From assembly GCF_000427785.1 (NCBI RefSeq), contig NZ_ATYR01000028.1:21671-85670 (forward strand): a stretch of 64,000 nucleotides of DNA. Reading direction: 5' to 3'. The notes under the pieces were generated by a model. The model saw only the letters and a list, made by a program, of their open reading frames with translations. It did not search any database and was not told the origin of the DNA. Within the stretch, counting starts at the first letter, position 1; the number at the start of each line of letters is the position of its first letter. The stretch is from Massilia alkalitolerans DSM 17462. GTDB taxonomy: Bacteria > Pseudomonadota > Gammaproteobacteria > Burkholderiales > Burkholderiaceae_D. This document shows positions 60,701-64,000 of the stretch, in pieces. The position numbers were made by a program, and so were the translations under genes.

Positions 60701-63472
60701 TCAGCTGACGCCCGCAATATCCGGTTCCTGTGCCACACCTGTCTGCGCCCTGTCGACCGGCGGCTGGCATTGCGGCAGCCGGGCCAGGATGTCCGCCAGC
60801 GCCCGGAACTCCACCGGCTTGACCAGGTGGTGCTCGAAGCCGGCCTGCTTCGACAGGTCGCGGTCGCGCGCCTGGCCGTAGCCGGTGAGCGCGATGAAGC
60901 TGGCCGTCGGATGGTCGCGGCGCAGGCGGCGCGCCAGCTCGTAGCCGGTCATGTCGGGCAGGCCGATGTCGAGGATGAAGGCGTGGGTGTCCGCGATGTC
61001 GGTGGACGCGAGCGTACGCAGGGCCCCGTCGAACACGTGCACGGTATGCCCCTGCTCGCGCAGCAGCACCGCCAGCGACTGGGCCGCGTCGACGTTGTCG
61101 TCGACGATGGTGAGCGTGCACGGCGCGACCGGCCGCGCAGCTGTCGCGGCGCGCAGCGGCGCCGGCGCCACGGAGGCTTCGGTTTCCTGGGTCAGGGGCA
61201 GCAGCACCGACACCGAAGACCCCAGGTTCGGCCCGTCGCTGTGCGCCTCCACCTGGCCGCCGTGCATCTGGACGATGGTCTTGACCAGCGCTAGGCCGAT
61301 CCCGAGGCCGCCCTGCGAGCGGTCCGGCGTGCGCTCGGCCTGGGTGAACAGGTCGAACACGTGCGGCAGCAGCTTGGCGTCCATGCCGGCGCCGTTGTCG
61401 ATGACGGTCATGCGCGCCTGTTCCGGACCGGCCTCCAGGCGCAAGGTGATCTTGCCGCCCTGCGGCGTGTACTTGGCGGCGTTGTTCAGGAGGTTCACCA
61501 GTACCTGCACCAGGCGCGTGCGGTCGCCCGCCACGACGACCTGCCGCATGGGCGCTTCCACCGTCAGCGCATGCTTGCGTTCCTCGATGTGCGGGCGCGC
61601 CTGCTCCACCGCGGCGCGCAGCAATCCGCTCAGTTCCAGCGTCTCGGTCTCGAGCTTGACCAGGCCGCGCGTAACCCTGGACACATCCAGCAGGTCGTCC
61701 ACCAGCTCCGTCATGTGGCGCACCTGGCGCGAGATGATGCTGCTGGCCTTCAGGCGCAGGTTCTCGTCGACGCTGGGCATGCGCAGCAGCTGGGCCGCGT
61801 TGGTGATCGGCGCCAGCGGGTTGCGCAGCTCGTGCGCCAGCATGGCGAGGAACTCGTCCTTCATCTTGCTGTGGCGCTCGGCCTCGGCGCGCGCGGCGCG
61901 TTCGCTGGCCAGGATGCCTTCGCGCTCCCTGGCCGCGCGCTGCGCCAGGTCGTACAGGCGCGCATTGTCGATCGCCACCGCGGCCTGGGCTACGAAGCCG
62001 GCGATGAGCTGCTCGGTGCGCTCGTCGAACATCTTCGGCTGCGAGTGCCCGAAGAACAGGCCGCCCAGCACCTCGCCCGAGCGCGAGCTGACCGCGGCGG
62101 CCAGGTAGCTGCGCACCGGCAGGTGCCCTGTCGGCATGCCGTGGTGCGGCCCCATGCTGCCGTAGCGCGGGTCCTTGGTGATGTCGTCGCTGCGGATCGG
62201 CGGCCCGCCGTTGAAGGTGGGCGCGAACACCGCGGTCGGGCGTGGGTGGCCGAGGCCTTCGAAGGCTTCGCGCGACGCGCCGCAGAGCGTGTACAGCAGG
62301 TAGGCGTCGCCGTTGGCGTCCTTGCCGTTGTAGAAGAAGGCGCCGAATTCGGCGCCGGTCAGCTCGGTGGCGGCATCGGTGACGGACTGCAGCAGGGTGT
62401 CGATGTCGAGCGTGGAAGCCAGCACCTTGCCGGCGCGGTTGAGCAGCTCGAGCATGCGCGTCTCTTCCCGCAGCGCCTCCTCGGCGCGGATGCGGCGCAG
62501 CGCTTCCCAGGTGCGGCGCGCCAGGTCTTCGGCCAGGCTGCGCTCATCAATGGTCCAGCGGTAGGCATGGTCCTTGTAGAGGAAGCCGGCGCCGTGCAGG
62601 CGGTCGCCGTCCTTCAGCGGAATCACCACCACCGAATGGATGCCGAGCATCAGGCAGGGCTTGGCGACGGCCGCGCATTCCGGATCGGTCGAGACGTCGT
62701 TGATGCAGATGGTGGCGCCGCCGCGCAGCGCGTCGATCTGGTTCGGCGACAGCATGTCGATCGGCAGCGTACCCTGGGCCCCGCCGGTCTCGACGCCGTC
62801 CTTCCACTCTTCCTTGACGGTGAAGGTGCGCTTGCCCTCGTCGAGTTCGACGTAGGCGACGTTGGAGCCGGTGAAGTATTCGCTGGTGAGGCGGATGGTC
62901 GCCTTCAGCATCGGCGCGAACTCGGTCTCGCGGCGCAGGGTATCGGCCAGCTTGAGCTGGTAGGTCTGGCGGCGCTCGCCCAGCACGGCCCTGGTGGTCT
63001 CCACCAGGGTGGCCAGCACGCCGCCGATGCTGCCGTCGTCGCCGTAGACCGGGCTGTAGGAGTGGCTGAAGTAGCACCGCTCCGGATAGCCGTTGCGGTG
63101 CAGGGTCATCAGGAATTCGTCGTGGCCGAAAGTGGCGCCCTGGCGGACCTGTTCCCACAGCGGCTGGATGGTCGGCCAGGCTTCGGGCCAGGTGACGCGG
63201 GTGTCGTTGCCCAAGGCGCCGTCCAGCTTGCCGCCGAGGATGGGCATGTAGGCGTCGTTGAAGAACTGGACATAGCCATCGCCCCAGGCCAGGTAGGCCG
63301 GCATGTGCAGGTCGAGCACGGTGCGCACGGCGTGTTTCAGGCTCTGGGGCCAACTGCTGACGGGACCGACGGGGGTGGTCTCCCAGGGATGGGCGCGCAT
63401 GCGGCGCTCCATTTCCGACATGGTCGTCGATGCGCTTGCAGCGTCGGAAGCCGCGTCAAAGGGCCAAGGCAT
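60701..63472 (-). CDS. Hybrid histidine kinase with PAS, two GAF and receiver domains
   Basis: 923 residues, no membrane helix. A PAS-like domain (about 45-165, AYLAWGDGYVQFFNDAYMPILGG) and two GAF domains (about 185-325 and 345-505) are followed by a coiled coil, a HisKA domain with His 547 in MLAHELRNPLAPI, HATPase_c (LLNNAAKYT, IDNGAGMD, GGLGIGLALVK) and a C-terminal receiver domain with the phospho-Asp in FILDIGLPD. No output domain. The phosphate presumably moves on to a separate transfer protein or affects the kinase itself. The LuxR regulator gene follows on the same strand. Confidence 0.92.
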   Translation of the reverse strand: MPWPFDAASDAASASTTMSEMERRMRAHPWETTPVGPVSSWPQSLKHAVRTVLDLHMPAYLAWGDGYVQFFNDAYMPILGGKLDGALGNDTRVTWPEAWPTIQPLWEQVRQGATFGHDEFLMTLHRNGYPERCYFSHSYSPVYGDDGSIGGVLATLVETTRAVLGERRQTYQLKLADTLRRETEFAPMLKATIRLTSEYFTGSNVAYVELDEGKRTFTVKEEWKDGVETGGAQGTLPIDMLSPNQIDALRGGATICINDVSTDPECAAVAKPCLMLGIHSVVVIPLKDGDRLHGAGFLYKDHAYRWTIDERSLAEDLARRTWEALRRIRAEEALREETRMLELLNRAGKVLASTLDIDTLLQSVTDAATELTGAEFGAFFYNGKDANGDAYLLYTLCGASREAFEGLGHPRPTAVFAPTFNGGPPIRSDDITKDPRYGSMGPHHGMPTGHLPVRSYLAAAVSSRSGEVLGGLFFGHSQPKMFDERTEQLIAGFVAQAAVAIDNARLYDLAQRAAREREGILASERAARAEAERHSKMKDEFLAMLAHELRNPLAPITNAAQLLRMPSVDENLRLKASSIISRQVRHMTELVDDLLDVSRVTRGLVKLETETLELSGLLRAAVEQARPHIEERKHALTVEAPMRQVVVAGDRTRLVQVLVNLLNNAAKYTPQGGKITLRLEAGPEQARMTVIDNGAGMDAKLLPHVFDLFTQAERTPDRSQGGLGIGLALVKTIVQMHGGQVEAHSDGPNLGSSVSVLLPLTQETEASVAPAPLRAATAARPVAPCTLTIVDDNVDAAQSLAVLLREQGHTVHVFDGALRTLASTDIADTHAFILDIGLPDMTGYELARRLRRDHPTASFIALTGYGQARDRDLSKQAGFEHHLVKPVEFRALADILARLPQCQPPVDRAQTGVAQEPDIAGVS

Positions 63473-63769
63473 GGTGCTCGCTGGGCAATGAATGTGGATG
63501 GGTTGCTAACTCAGCGGTGGATCATAGCAGTCATTACAGGGGATGGGCGTACGGATGAGTTAAATGGACAACATTGTGTCGTAATTGTGTCTGTGCGTTT
63601 GCGCCTTACCCTGGGTGGGTAAATTGGCGCTGGATGGGCTGGATTTGCCTGCTTGCGGTGGGGAGTCGATTTAGAATGGTTTTCCTGGTCAATGAAGGTT
63701 GGCCTCTTCAGCGAAAGGAATGGCAGCCTCTAAAACCAAGTGCAACACCCTTTGCTGTAAGGTGCTGCC

Positions 63770-64000
63770 ATGCCGAAAAACTACACCCATCTGACGACAC
63801 AGGAGCGGGCCGTCTTGATGACCATGCTGGACGACCAGTGCAGTATCCGAGCCATTGCTAAACGCCTTGGCCGTGCCCCTAGTTCGATCAGCCGCGAACT
63901 TCGCCGTGCGCCCGGTGTGGGTGCTTACGACGCCAACCTTGCCCATTTGCAGAGCGGCGCCCGTCGCATTGCACCGCGCCGCGTACCGAAGCTGCACACC
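63770..64000 (+). mobile_element. IS30 family transposase, N-terminal part
   Basis: From ATG 63770 the frame encodes MPKNYTHLTTQERAVLMTML and a helix-turn-helix CSIRAIAKRLGRAPSSISREL, characteristic of IS30-type transposases. It runs off the end of the window, so the DDE domain is not visible. The left inverted repeat should lie in 63700-63769, but cannot be fixed without the right end. Confidence 0.85.

Overview
The window is one contiguous piece of a high-GC, gene-dense bacterial chromosome. PEP-CTERM proteins, a TonB-dependent receptor with a TonB protein, many secreted peptidases and hydrolases, -24/-12 (sigma-54) promoter candidates and an Lrp/HpaR/NarL style of regulation point to a free-living betaproteobacterium. 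My best guess is the Oxalobacteraceae (Massilia/Duganella-like). That is inference from gene style, not a match to a reference. No rRNA, tRNA or CRISPR array was seen.

Layout. (1) 1-2627: end of a TonB-dependent receptor and a membrane diguanylate cyclase. (2) 2741-17797, minus strand: an 11-gene, about 15 kb operon-like run. Read from its promoter it holds two tandem TldD/TldE-type metalloprotease pairs (both TldD members carry a twin-arginine signal), a DUF4159 protein, a MoxR AAA+ ATPase, a DUF58 protein with a VWA-like motif, a BatA-type membrane protein, a DUF4175-like protein, another membrane protein and a kelch-alpha/beta-hydrolase fusion. This is the best candidate for an undescribed system. 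A cluster of TGTCCGC-type motifs lies upstream of it. (3) 18188-27628: secreted methyltransferase-like protein, Deg-type serine protease, beta-lactamase-fold hydrolase, M1 metallopeptidase, GDT1-type cation transporter, PHP-type phosphoesterase and an outer-membrane protein. (4) 27633-35729: a very large cyclic-beta-1,2-glucan-synthase-like (NdvB/ChvB) protein with altered catalytic motifs. (5) 35872-38471: a cysteine desulfurase-(degenerate MBL-like)-rhodanese fusion divergent from an Lrp-type regulator. (6) 38559-43064: substrate-binding protein, DUF885 peptidase, a MITE-like element and a secreted alpha/beta hydrolase. (7) 43293-49906: PEP-CTERM protein behind a sigma-54 promoter, an M14 carboxypeptidase, a response regulator/binding protein/histidine kinase operon and a TonB protein. 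(8) 50012-57906: two M28-type proteins (the first lacking metal ligands), a CoA-transferase, a bestrophin, HpaR and SodC. (9) 58012-63472: two PEP-CTERM genes joined by a structured intergenic region that can hide the second gene's ribosome-binding site, then a LuxR-type regulator and a hybrid histidine kinase. (10) 63770-end: start of an IS30-type transposase.

Together the window is rich in envelope and periplasmic peptide or peptidoglycan-type hydrolysis (TldD/E, M1, M14, M28, DUF885, Deg, serine hydrolases) and in signal transduction. Three copies of one palindromic repeat family lie in intergenic gaps.
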